Numbered from the stretch's first letter, positions 54,564-63,132 are shown. The stretch is DNA of 64,000 nucleotides from Desulfomicrobium escambiense DSM 10707 (GCF_000428825.1 NZ_AUAR01000003.1:124001-188000), one strand, 5' to 3'. Numbers and translations: made by a program. The notes: generated by a model from the sequence alone, not told the origin.

Positions 54564-55969
54564 CCGTCCGCCTGCAGCCCGAAACGCTTCATCTTCCGCC
54601 ACAGGGAGGCCCGGTCGATGCCCAGGAGCCGCGCGGCCACGGTGCGGTTGCCGTCGACATGGGCCAGGGTCCACTCGATCTGCTCCCGCTCGCACTCCTC
54701 CAGGGTCATGGGCTGGCGCTCGCCGGCCCGGACCAGACGGCGCGGGGCTTCGAGCAGTTCGGGCGACAGGTGCACCGGCAGAATCTCGTCACCCGTGCAG
54801 AATACCGCCGCGCGCTCGATGATGTTCTGCAGTTCGCGCACGTTGCCCGGAAAGGCGTAGCGGGACAGGATGTCGAGCACTTCGGCCGAGACGCGCGGCG
54901 CGGGCCGCCCGCTCTCCCTGGCCGCCTTCTCGGCGAAGAAGTGGGCCAGCAGGGGCAGGTCCTCCAGGCGCTGCGCCAGGGGCGGCATGTCCAGCACCAG
55001 GACGTTGAGCCGGAAATAGAGGTCCTGGCGGAAGCGGCCGGCCTCGACCTCGGTCCGCAGGTTCTTGTTCGTCGCCGCCACCAGCCGCACGTCCACGGGG
55101 ATGTCCGCCGTGCCGCCGACGCGGCGGATGGTCCTCTCCTGCACGGCCCGCAGCAGCTTGACCTGCATGGCCAGCGACATCTCCCCCACCTCGTCGAGGA
55201 AGAGCGTGCCCCCCTCGGCGGCCTCGAACAGTCCCTTCTTCTGCCGCGTGGCGCCCGAGAACGCGCCCTGCTCGTGCCCGAACAGCTCGCTCTCCAGCAG
55301 CTCCTCGTTGAAGGCGCCACAGTTGATGGCCAGGAAGCGCGCCTCGGAGCGGCGGCTGAAGAGGTGGACCATGCGCGCGGCCACTTCCTTGCCCGTGCCC
55401 GTCTCGCCGAGGATGAGCACCGTCACGTCGGACGGGGCGATGCGCGCAATGGTGCCTTTGAGCTCACGCATGCAGGGGGCCTCGCCCAGCAGCGGCACGG
55501 GCAGGGTCCGATCCTTGAGCTGCTCGCGCAGGCGCGCGACCTCGAGCCGCAGGCGGCGCTTCTCCAGGGCCTTGTGCACCAGGAGCCGGGCCTCGTCGAG
55601 GCGGTAGGGCTTGGCCAGATAGTCGTAAGCGCCTGCGCGCATGGCCTCCACGGCCGTGTCCACGGTGGGGTAGCCGGTGATGACCACGATCTCGATGTCC
55701 GGGTGCCGCTCCTTGGCCGCCTTCAGCAGGGCCAGGCCATCCATGCCTTCCATCATGAGGTCCGTCAGGATCAGGTCGAAGTCGGCGCCCTGCAGAAGCT
55801 CCAGCGCCTCCTCCCCGCCCCCGGCCGTAACGGTCTCGTGTCCCTGTCGGGCCAGGGCCAGGGCCAGGTTGTCGCGGGAGATGACCTCGTCGTCGACCAC
55901 GAGGATCCTGGCGGCCCGCTCCGCCGCCACCCCGTCCCCTGCCCGCGCGGCACCGCGCGCCGGGCTCAT
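54560..55969 (-). CDS. NtrC-type sigma-54 response regulator
   Basis: A 469-residue regulator: receiver (Asp70 in ILTDLMMEGMDG), AAA+ domain with Walker A GETGTGKE and the GAFSGA variant of the sigma-54 contact loop, which is common in functional activators, and a Fis-type helix-turn-helix. It overlaps its upstream kinase gene (ATGA). The divergent sulfate-permease operon with a sigma-54-like promoter 3.7 kb away is a plausible target. Confidence 0.9.
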   Translation of the reverse strand: MSPARGAARAGDGVAAERAARILVVDDEVISRDNLALALARQGHETVTAGGGEEALELLQGADFDLILTDLMMEGMDGLALLKAAKERHPDIEIVVITGYPTVDTAVEAMRAGAYDYLAKPYRLDEARLLVHKALEKRRLRLEVARLREQLKDRTLPVPLLGEAPCMRELKGTIARIAPSDVTVLILGETGTGKEVAARMVHLFSRRSEARFLAINCGAFNEELLESELFGHEQGAFSGATRQKKGLFEAAEGGTLFLDEVGEMSLAMQVKLLRAVQERTIRRVGGTADIPVDVRLVAATNKNLRTEVEAGRFRQDLYFRLNVLVLDMPPLAQRLEDLPLLAHFFAEKAARESGRPAPRVSAEVLDILSRYAFPGNVRELQNIIERAAVFCTGDEILPVHLSPELLEAPRRLVRAGERQPMTLEECEREQIEWTLAHVDGNRTVAARLLGIDRASLWRKMKRFGLQADG

Positions 55970-57435
55970 CGCGCGCCCTCGGCGGCGCCGGCCAGAGGCA
56001 GCCGGATGGTGAAGCTCGTGCCCCGGCCCGGTTCGCTCTCCACCCCGATGGACCCGCCGTGCTTCTTGATGATGCCGAAGACCACGGCCAGGCCGAGGCC
56101 CGTGCCCGTCTCCTTGAGGGTGAAGAACGGGTCGAAGATGCGGCCCATGTGCTCGCGCGGGATGCCGGCGCCCGTGTCCCGGATCTGCAGCACAGCCAAG
56201 GGTGCGGACGGGTCCTTGTGCGCGGACAGGGTGATGGTGCCGGGCGGCGTGATGGCTTGGATGGCGTTGATCATCAGGTTGAGGAGCACTTCCTGGAAAC
56301 GCTGGCCGTCCAGGGGCAGCTCGATGTCCGGCGGGATGTCGGTCACGATGTTCACACCCGACGGCACTTCGCTCGACACCAGGCTCACGGCCCGCTGCAC
56401 GACCTGATGCAGGGGCGTCGCCTTCAGGCTGAAGTCCGTCTCCCGCGCGAACTCCAGCAGTCCCTTGACGATGTCCCGCGAGCGGCTGACCTCCTGGTAG
56501 ATGTTGTCGAGCATGTGCCGGGTCAGGGTGGGGTCCGGCGGCTGGGGCGCGTCGAGGTCCTCCTGCAGAATCTGGCAGGACGTGGAGATGTTGTTCAGGG
56601 GGTTGTTCAGCTGGTGGGCGATCCCCGAGGTCAGCACGCCCAGGGAGGCGAGCTTCTTCTCCTGCAGGAGCTGGCTCTGCCTGCGGTCCAGTTCGACGAT
56701 CATGTGGTTGAAGGCCTCGACCACGCCGCGGGTCTCGTCGCTGGTGTCGGGCAGGGGCAGGGCCTCGAAGTTGCCCTGCACGATCTGTCGTGCCGAGCGC
56801 TCGATGACGCCCAACGCCCCGAAGATGCGCCGCCCCACGAGCCAGGAGAAGAAGGCCGCCACGCCGGTGAAGGCCGCGATGGCCAGGACCAGCTGGTGCT
56901 TGAGGGTCGCTACGATGCCCAGGATCCTGGCCCGCTGCGTGGCCACGAACCTGTGGACCAAATCCACGAGGTCCTTGCCCTGATCGCGCAGGTGCGGGTC
57001 GGAAGTCGAGGACTGGACCATGGCGTGCGCATTGCCGTCCGTTTTCAGACCGGCGAAGGTTTCCTTGTAGGAGCTCAGGTCCTGCCGCAGTTCGAGCAGC
57101 GTCGCACGCCCCTCGCGGTCGGAGCTGCTCAGCCCGCCCTCGGGGTTCTCGATGCGGTCGATGATGCTCAGGGCGCTGTCGCAGTAGCGCATGGTCTCCA
57201 CGTAGTCGGCCTCGCCCATGTAGAGGAGGTAGTTCTTCTCGTAGCGGCGGATTTCGAGGATGTCGCTGCTCAGGTCGTCCACGACCTCGGCCAGGGCCAG
57301 GGCCTCCTCGATCTGCAGCAGGTACTTGTAGGAGATGCCGCCCAGCACGGAAAACCCGAGGATGCTCAGAATCATCCCGAACAGGACGATGCGGCGGATC
57401 TTGCCGCTGGCGAAACGGGAGATCAGTCCGTACAT
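55966..57435 (-). CDS. Membrane sensor histidine kinase with HBM-like sensor
   Basis: A 489-residue kinase with a first membrane helix (about residues 15-34). The helical extracytoplasmic region contains RRYEKNYLLY, as in HBM sensors. A second membrane helix (about 180-200), HAMP, and a kinase core follow; its H box reads SGIAHQLNNPLNNIS, with Gln where most relatives have Glu, and DTGAGIP and TGLGLAVVFGI boxes follow. It starts 13 bases inside the end of the Lon-receiver gene and overlaps the regulator gene, so all three are translationally coupled. Confidence 0.88.
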   Translation of the reverse strand: MYGLISRFASGKIRRIVLFGMILSILGFSVLGGISYKYLLQIEEALALAEVVDDLSSDILEIRRYEKNYLLYMGEADYVETMRYCDSALSIIDRIENPEGGLSSSDREGRATLLELRQDLSSYKETFAGLKTDGNAHAMVQSSTSDPHLRDQGKDLVDLVHRFVATQRARILGIVATLKHQLVLAIAAFTGVAAFFSWLVGRRIFGALGVIERSARQIVQGNFEALPLPDTSDETRGVVEAFNHMIVELDRRQSQLLQEKKLASLGVLTSGIAHQLNNPLNNISTSCQILQEDLDAPQPPDPTLTRHMLDNIYQEVSRSRDIVKGLLEFARETDFSLKATPLHQVVQRAVSLVSSEVPSGVNIVTDIPPDIELPLDGQRFQEVLLNLMINAIQAITPPGTITLSAHKDPSAPLAVLQIRDTGAGIPREHMGRIFDPFFTLKETGTGLGLAVVFGIIKKHGGSIGVESEPGRGTSFTIRLPLAGAAEGAR

Positions 57436-59450
57436 GCGCCACCTCCCTTGTGGTCCAGGACCACGGCCAGGGCCTGCTCCACCCGCTCGACCAGCGTGAC
57501 CGGCGGCAGCTCCCCGACGCTCTCGCGCAGGGCCTCCACATCAGCCGCGTTGGCCGCGGGCAGGACGACCATGGCGGCCCGTCCGCGCAGGGCCGCCAGA
57601 ATCTTCTCGCGCACCCCGCTGACCGGCAGCACCCGGCCCACCAGGGACAGCTCGCCGGACAGGGCCACGTCGGAACGCGCCGGCCGGCCCGTGAGCAGCG
57701 ACACCAGGGCCACGGCGATGGTCAGTCCGGCCGAGGGGCCGTCCTTGGCCACGCCGCCGGCCGGGATGTGGATGTGGATGTCGTGGCCCTCGAAGAAATC
57801 CTCGGCCACGCCCAGAGTCCGAGCGTTGCTGCGGATGAAGCTCAACGCGATCTGGGCCGACTCCTTGAGCACCCCGCCCAGGGAGCCCGTCAGGATGAGC
57901 TGGCCGGGCCCGGTCATGCGCGTGGCCTCGACGAAGATGATCTCGCCCCCCGTTTCGGACCAGACCAGTCCCGTGGCCGTGCCCACGATGGCCCCGGCGG
58001 CGGCCGCGTCGTGGCGGAAACGCGGCGGCCCGAGGAGCACCGCCGCGCCTTCGGCGCTCACGGGCGCGGCCACGGCCTCGGCCCCGCCGTCCAGGCGCAG
58101 ACGGGCCAGCTTGCGGCACAGGCGGGCGATCTCGCGCTCCAGGCCGCGCACGCCGGACTCGTTGGTGTATTCGCGGACAATACGCACCAGGGCCTCGGGC
58201 AAGATGTCCGGGTACGGGTTGACCAGGCCGTGCTCGCGCAACTGGCGCGGCAGCAGGAAGCGGGAGGCGATGTCCATTTTCTCGGCCTCGGAGTAGCCCG
58301 AGAACTGCACGACCTCCAGCCGGTCCAGCAGAGGGCCGGCCAGGCGTTCCACGCCGTTGGCCGTGGCGATGAAGAGGACCTCGGACAGGTCGAAGGGGAT
58401 TTCGAGATAGCGGTCCACGTAGCGCGCGTTCTGCTCGGGGTCGAGGATTTCGAGCATGGCCATGGCCGGGTCGCCCTTCACGTCCTGGCCGATCTTGTCC
58501 ATCTCGTCGAGCATGAAGACCGGGTTGCGCACGCCCACGCCCCTGAGGGCCTGGAGGATGCGGCCGGGCATGGCCCCGACGTAGGTCCGTCGGTGGCCGC
58601 GCAGCTCGGCCTCGTCGCGCAGGTCGGCCAGGGACATGCGGTAGAAGCGCCGCCCCAACGCCTCGGCGATGGCCCGACCCACGGACGTCTTACCCACGCC
58701 GGGGGGGCCGACGAAGCACAGGATGGGCGCTCGGCTGGTGTAATGGCGCGTGCGGGACTGCAGGGCCGTGCGCACGGCCTCGCGCAGCTCGCTCAAGTCG
58801 ATGGGCTTGGACAGGTAGTGCACGGCCCCGGTTTTGAGAGCGCGTACGGCCGTGTCCACCGTGGCGTAGCCCGTGACGAGAATGAACTTGGCTTCCGGGG
58901 CAACCTCCCTGGCCGCCTCCAGGAGCTGCATGCCGTCCATGCGCTCCATCTTCAGGTCCGTGACGATGCAGTCGAACTCCTTGCGCCTGAGCAGTTCCAG
59001 GGCCTCCTCGCCGTTGGCCGCGACGTCCACGTCGTAGCCCTCGCGGCCGAGCACGTGCCGCAGGTTCGAGCGGGCGATGGGCTCGTCGTCGACGACCAGC
59101 AGCGAGGCCTGGCGCTTGGTCTGCAGCACGCGGGAAGCCAGGTGCTCCAGCACCCGCTCCCGGACCTGCCCCAGGCCCGCGTGACTGCCGTCGAAGACCT
59201 TCGCCGCCTGCCCCAGGTCGAGATTGTCCTGGGTCAGGGCGCTCCACGGCAGGGCCAGAATCGTTTCCACGTAGTTCAGGGCGATGGAGTATTCCCCCAC
59301 GGACGAGTCGGTCTTCTCCATCCGGCCGATCTCTGACTCCAGCACCGCCCGCACGTTCTCGGGCACATCGGCCTGCCGGCATTTTTCCCGAAGTCCCGTA
59401 GGGTCCTCGGTCTGAGCCGGCGCCTCAACTTCCTGCTTGCGAAAAAACAT
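57423..59450 (-). CDS. Lon protease with inserted response-regulator receiver domain
   Basis: A 675-residue fusion. Residues about 20-110 match the helical segment before the ATPase in Lon (EYSIALNYVETILALPWS; TQDNLDLGQAAKVF). About 115-230 is a complete receiver: Asp121/Asp122, phospho-acceptor Asp165, Lys215. The Lon AAA+ domain follows, with Walker A GPPGVGKT (248-255), Walker B LDEMDK (Asp315-Glu316), RDEAELRGHRRTYVGAMPGR and Arg377. The peptidase domain has the catalytic dyad Ser573 (KDGPSAGLT) and Lys616. The N-terminal substrate-binding beta domain of Lon is missing. It is the first gene of a four-gene overlapping unit with a kinase and a sigma-54 regulator. Phosphorylation probably controls protease activity (inference). 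Confidence 0.92.
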   Translation of the reverse strand: MFFRKQEVEAPAQTEDPTGLREKCRQADVPENVRAVLESEIGRMEKTDSSVGEYSIALNYVETILALPWSALTQDNLDLGQAAKVFDGSHAGLGQVRERVLEHLASRVLQTKRQASLLVVDDEPIARSNLRHVLGREGYDVDVAANGEEALELLRRKEFDCIVTDLKMERMDGMQLLEAAREVAPEAKFILVTGYATVDTAVRALKTGAVHYLSKPIDLSELREAVRTALQSRTRHYTSRAPILCFVGPPGVGKTSVGRAIAEALGRRFYRMSLADLRDEAELRGHRRTYVGAMPGRILQALRGVGVRNPVFMLDEMDKIGQDVKGDPAMAMLEILDPEQNARYVDRYLEIPFDLSEVLFIATANGVERLAGPLLDRLEVVQFSGYSEAEKMDIASRFLLPRQLREHGLVNPYPDILPEALVRIVREYTNESGVRGLEREIARLCRKLARLRLDGGAEAVAAPVSAEGAAVLLGPPRFRHDAAAAGAIVGTATGLVWSETGGEIIFVEATRMTGPGQLILTGSLGGVLKESAQIALSFIRSNARTLGVAEDFFEGHDIHIHIPAGGVAKDGPSAGLTIAVALVSLLTGRPARSDVALSGELSLVGRVLPVSGVREKILAALRGRAAMVVLPAANAADVEALRESVGELPPVTLVERVEQALAVVLDHKGGGACTD

Positions 59451-59488
59451 CGGTCAATCCCCTGCCTGGCGCCCTTTCGAGTCCCGTC

Positions 59489-59579
59489 GCTGCAATCTGC
59501 AACAGCGCTGCAATCTGCAGCACCTCCGGCAAACCGGGCTTGTTATAGATTTCACGTTCTCGGCGTTGTAATTTGCAAC
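59489..59579. promoter_or_regulatory. Three near-palindromic operator-like copies (GYTGYAAnnTGCARC)
   Basis: GCTGCAATCTGCAAC (59489-59503), GCTGCAATCTGCAGC (59507-59521) and GTTGTAATTTGCAAC (59565-59579). Each is a near-palindrome of 15 bases. They lie 40-130 bases upstream of the Lon-receiver gene and 75-165 bases upstream of the sigma-54-like element at 59655, a normal place for enhancer-binding protein sites. Confidence 0.65.
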
Positions 59580-59624
59580 ATCGCACAAAACCCCGCAATT
59601 CTTCCACTCAAAATTACAGCCCTG

Positions 59625-59641
59625 ATTTCAGCATGTTATAA
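59625..59641. promoter_or_regulatory. 17-base motif shared with the exporter locus
   Basis: ATTTCAGCATGTTATAA, 15 of 17 identical to 45594-45610. It ends 13 bases before the sigma-54-like -24 box of the sulfate-permease operon. It could alternatively be part of a sigma-70 -10 region (TATAAA). Confidence 0.5.
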
Positions 59642-59654
59642 AAAAACCAACTTC

Positions 59655-59670
59655 TGGCACGGGCCTTGTT
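59655..59670 (+). promoter_or_regulatory. Sigma-54-like promoter of the sulfate permease operon
   Basis: TGGCAC, 5 bases, TTGTT: a perfect -24 box and correct spacing, with GT instead of GC at -12, giving a leader of about 27 bases before the 58-aa gene. Three operator-like copies lie upstream and a sigma-54 activator gene is in the divergent operon. Confidence 0.55.
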
Positions 59671-59707
59671 TAAGGCCAGACATCACTTTTAACGCGAGGT
59701 TAGCAAA

Positions 59708-59884
59708 ATGAGCACCATCCGAGAAACGATTGAAGACACCTACGCTGCCAATGCCTTTGCCGAACGGGGCCTGACCAAGGACGCCCAGATTCTGCTCAAG
59801 GGTGAAAGCCGCCAGACGGCGGTCAAGGCCGATGCCGTCAAGCAGGTCGAAAAGCGCCCGCGTCCCACGCTCCACGCCAAATAG
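59708..59884 (+). CDS. 58-residue soluble protein of unknown function
   Basis: A small charged, helical protein without membrane segment or cysteines (central TKDAQILLKGESRQTAVKAD). Clear GAGGT ribosome binding site. It is first in the transport operon, 27 bases before the UspA-like gene. I do not recognise a family. Confidence 0.65.
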   Translation: MSTIRETIEDTYAANAFAERGLTKDAQILLKGESRQTAVKADAVKQVEKRPRPTLHAK

Positions 59885-59911
59885 GCCCACCAACCGCGCA
59901 GGAGCGAACAG

Positions 59912-60439
59912 ATGCCTCGAAACTGGTTACGAAACACGTTGCACCCGGGCACGCCCAGCCTGCGGCGTGCCAAATCCGTCGAAGACCGCCTGGCCGACTA
60001 CACCGAAGCCGTGGCCCTGGCCGAGGCCGGGGAACAGATGCTCGCCTCGGACGTCATCCGGCACAGCGGCACGGGGCGCAGGCGCATTCTGGTCATCGGG
60101 CACGGCTGCACCTTCTCCTCGCACCTGGGGGAATACGCCCTGAGCGTGGCGGAGCGGATGGGCAGCGACCTGCTCTTCCTGAGCGTCGGCCTGCCCAAGA
60201 AAGACCCGAACTGGCGGGAGTCGTTCAGCCAGTTGGCGGACAACGCGGCAGGCCACTGGCGGGAAGCCGCGGAGCGGCAGAATCTGAATGTCCAGCACGA
60301 AGTGCGGTTCGGCACCGTGGACGAGGCTGTGAGCGAGCTCGTCCGCAGCTGCGGCAGGATCGAATTCATCCTGAGCGAACCAGAGGAAGGCGAACAGGTC
60401 CTGGGCCAGACGGGCCTGGCCCTGTTCACGGTCAAATGA
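59912..60439 (+). CDS. UspA-like universal stress protein
   Basis: A 175-residue protein. After about 55 charged residues, a Usp-type alpha/beta domain starts with RRILVIGHGCTFSSHLGEYALSVAERMGSDLLFLSVG and ends with ILSEPE and GLALFTVK. The nucleotide-binding GxxGHG loop of ATP-binding Usp proteins is not obvious, so it may not bind ATP. AGGAG ribosome binding site. Usp-like genes beside SulP or TauE permeases suggest a regulatory role (inference). Confidence 0.72.
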   Translation: MPRNWLRNTLHPGTPSLRRAKSVEDRLADYTEAVALAEAGEQMLASDVIRHSGTGRRRILVIGHGCTFSSHLGEYALSVAERMGSDLLFLSVGLPKKDPNWRESFSQLADNAAGHWREAAERQNLNVQHEVRFGTVDEAVSELVRSCGRIEFILSEPEEGEQVLGQTGLALFTVK

Positions 60440-60545
60440 TGCCCGTTCTCACCATGCGGATGGACACCACCACTTTCGTTTCCGCCCCCTCGCGAACCCG
60501 GGGCACATCCGCCAGGGGCCGCACCCTGGCGACGCAGGAGTCACC

Positions 60546-62756
60546 ATGGCCACGTTAGTTCTGAAAGTGATCCCGTTTTTCGGTTGGATCAGAACATATT
60601 CCGCCGCCCATCTCAAAATGGATTTCATGGCCGGACTGACCGTGGCCCTGGTGCTCATCCCCCAGAGCATGGCCTATGCCCAGCTCGCCGGGCTGCCCCC
60701 CTACTACGGGTTGTACGCCTCCTTCCTGCCGCCCCTGGTGGCGGCCCTTTTCGGCTCCAGCCGCCAGCTCTCCACCGGCCCCGTGGCCGTGGTCTCGCTC
60801 ATGACGGCAGCCTGCCTCGAACCCCTGGCCACCGCGGGCGGCGAGAGCTACATCGCCTACGCCGTGCTGCTGTCCCTGGCGGTCGGCTTTTTCCAGCTGT
60901 CCCTCGGCGTGCTTCGCCTGGGCCTGGTCGTCAATTTCCTCTCCCACCCCGTGGTGGCCGGATTCACCAACGCCGCGGCCATCATCATCGCCACCAGCCA
61001 GCTGGCCAAGATGTTCGGGGTGTCCGTGGACAGCGCCGAGCACCACTACGAAACCGTGCTGCGGGTCTTCCGGGCGGCCATGAACTACACGCACTGGCCG
61101 ACGCTGGCCCTGGGCGTCTTTGCCTTCGCCCTCATGTTCGCCCTGAAACGCTTCTGCCCCCGCGTCCCGAACGTGCTGGCGGCCGTTGTCCTGACCTCGG
61201 TCTTCGCCTGGGCCACGGGCTTCGAGCATAACGCATCCATCGGCATCCAGTCCCTGGAGGCCCCCCAGGCCTCCGAGGCCGTGACCGCCTACAACGCGGC
61301 CATACAGGGCCAGGCCGATCTCGCCGCCAGACGCACGGCCCTGACCTCGGCCATGGAAGAGGCCAGGGCGCACGGCGAACTCTTCGCGATCGTCGACGAG
61401 GAGCACGAACTGCGCCGCCTGTCCCTGGAAATGGAGATCACCAAGAGCAAGGCCAGAAGCCTCAGGGAAGCGTTGCGCGGCATGCTCTTCCAGGCCGTGA
61501 CGGAAGCGGACGGAAGGCTGAAATTCTACCCCTTCGGCAGCCCACTCCCCAACGGAGAGGTCAACGACGGCCGGACCTGGCGCATCCGCGTCGGCAACTC
61601 CGCCCTGGACCCGGTGTCCCTGACCATGATCGGGGGCGGCGCGGTGGTGGGCGCGGTGCCCGGCGGCCTGCCCCCCTTCAGCGTGCCGCGTTTCGACGCG
61701 GGGGTCATGCTCAGACTCCTCCCCAACGCCGTCATCATCGCGCTGCTGGGGTTCATGGAGGCCATTTCCATCGCCAAGGCCATGGCCGCGAAGACAGGCC
61801 AGAGCCTGGACCCGAACCAGGAACTCATCGGACAGGGTCTGGCCAACATCTTCGGCGCTTTCAGCAGGAGCTACCCCGTCTCCGGGTCCTTCTCCCGCTC
61901 GGCGGTCAACCTGCAGGCCGGGGCCCTGACAGGGTTCTCAAGCGTGTTCACCAGCGCCATGGTGCTCGTGGCCCTGCTCTTCTGTACCCCGCTTCTCTAT
62001 CACCTGCCGCAGTGCACCCTGGCCGCGGTCATCATGATGGCGGTCATCGGCCTGATCCAGCCTTCGGGGTTCGTTCACGCCTGGAAGGTCGCCAGATACG
62101 ACGGCGTCATCTCGGTCATCACCTTTCTGGCCACCCTGGCCTTCGCCCCCCATCTGGACAAGGGCATCATGATCGGCGTGGTCCTGTCCCTGGGCGTCTT
62201 CCTGTACCGCAACATGCGGCCCATGGTCAGCTCCCTGGCCCGGACCGAGGAAGGCGAACTGCGCGACGCGACGCGTCACGGACTGGCCCTGTGCACGCAC
62301 GTGGACCTGGTCCGCTTCAACGGACCGCTCTTTTTCGCCAACGCGAGCTTCCTGGACGAGACCATCACCCGCCGCCTGCAGTCCAAGAAGCGCCTGCGGC
62401 ACATCGTGCTGGTGGCCAAGGGCATCAACGACATGGACGCCTCGGGCGAAGAGGCCCTGTCCCTGGTCGTGGACCGCTGCCGCAGCCGGGGCGTGGACAT
62501 CTCCCTGGCCGGCGTCAACGACACGGTCATGGCCATCCTGGCCCGCAGCGGCCTCCTGGACAAGATCGGCCGGGACCACATCTACGCCAATATGGAAAAG
62601 GCCCTCTGCACCGTGCACGCCGGCGCCCACCACGGGAGCGACGAAGCGCGGTGCCCCCTGACCTCGGCCTGCCAACTGCACGTGCGGCCGCAGGTCGCGC
62701 AGCCCCGGCCCAGGGCCTTCGCGGCCGCCGGCGCCGCGCATGACGATCGACAGTAG
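60546..62756 (+). CDS. SulP family anion permease with STAS domain and large inserted region
   Basis: A 736-residue permease. The transport domain starts with DFMAGLTVALVLIPQSMAYAQLAGLPPYYGLY, here followed by the usual helices. It is interrupted at about residues 235-370 by an insertion rich in charged helix (LRRLSLEMEITKSKARSLRE) before the conserved GGLPPFSVP segment. A cytoplasmic STAS domain lies at about 590-705. SulP proteins import sulfate, bicarbonate or other anions, and in a sulfate reducer sulfate is likely. The insertion is absent from typical SulP proteins of about 550-600 residues. AGGAG ribosome binding site. A His/Cys/Ala-rich tail ends the protein. Confidence 0.9.
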   Translation: MATLVLKVIPFFGWIRTYSAAHLKMDFMAGLTVALVLIPQSMAYAQLAGLPPYYGLYASFLPPLVAALFGSSRQLSTGPVAVVSLMTAACLEPLATAGGESYIAYAVLLSLAVGFFQLSLGVLRLGLVVNFLSHPVVAGFTNAAAIIIATSQLAKMFGVSVDSAEHHYETVLRVFRAAMNYTHWPTLALGVFAFALMFALKRFCPRVPNVLAAVVLTSVFAWATGFEHNASIGIQSLEAPQASEAVTAYNAAIQGQADLAARRTALTSAMEEARAHGELFAIVDEEHELRRLSLEMEITKSKARSLREALRGMLFQAVTEADGRLKFYPFGSPLPNGEVNDGRTWRIRVGNSALDPVSLTMIGGGAVVGAVPGGLPPFSVPRFDAGVMLRLLPNAVIIALLGFMEAISIAKAMAAKTGQSLDPNQELIGQGLANIFGAFSRSYPVSGSFSRSAVNLQAGALTGFSSVFTSAMVLVALLFCTPLLYHLPQCTLAAVIMMAVIGLIQPSGFVHAWKVARYDGVISVITFLATLAFAPHLDKGIMIGVVLSLGVFLYRNMRPMVSSLARTEEGELRDATRHGLALCTHVDLVRFNGPLFFANASFLDETITRRLQSKKRLRHIVLVAKGINDMDASGEEALSLVVDRCRSRGVDISLAGVNDTVMAILARSGLLDKIGRDHIYANMEKALCTVHAGAHHGSDEARCPLTSACQLHVRPQVAQPRPRAFAAAGAAHDDRQ

Positions 62757-62809
62757 CGACCAACACAACACACCCGCTGCAAGCGGTTAACACAAACACG
62801 GAGAACACA

Positions 62810-63106
62810 ATGGCCACATCTCAATCTGACAAGAAGCCCATCGGACGGACCCTGGTTTTCGGCGCCCTGACCGCAGCCTTCTACACGGGATTTTTCGCTT
62901 ACGGCGACGCCATCGCGGCCCAATTCGCGCAGGGTTCCTTCTGGGCGGCAGGACCCATCGCCACGGTTTTCGCCGTGTCCTACCTGCACGGCGAATTCGC
63001 CAGCAACCTGTGGGCGACCCTGGGCGTTTCCGCGATCCGCAAGGATACGCGCAAGACCGCCGAAGCCACCAAGCGTCCGGCCCAGCGCCCTGTCCTCAAC
63101 GCCTGA
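62810..63106 (+). CDS. 98-residue membrane protein in sulfate transport operon
   Basis: A small protein with two hydrophobic helices (about residues 14-33 and 44-58) and a basic, Arg/Lys-rich cytoplasmic tail. It has a GGAG ribosome binding site and lies between SulP and TauE/SafE genes with short spacers, so it probably belongs to the same transcript. The family is not recognised with certainty. Perhaps an accessory subunit of one of the permeases. Confidence 0.72.
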   Translation: MATSQSDKKPIGRTLVFGALTAAFYTGFFAYGDAIAAQFAQGSFWAAGPIATVFAVSYLHGEFASNLWATLGVSAIRKDTRKTAEATKRPAQRPVLNA

Positions 63107-63132
63107 TCCCACGTCACGAAGGAGACATCGTA

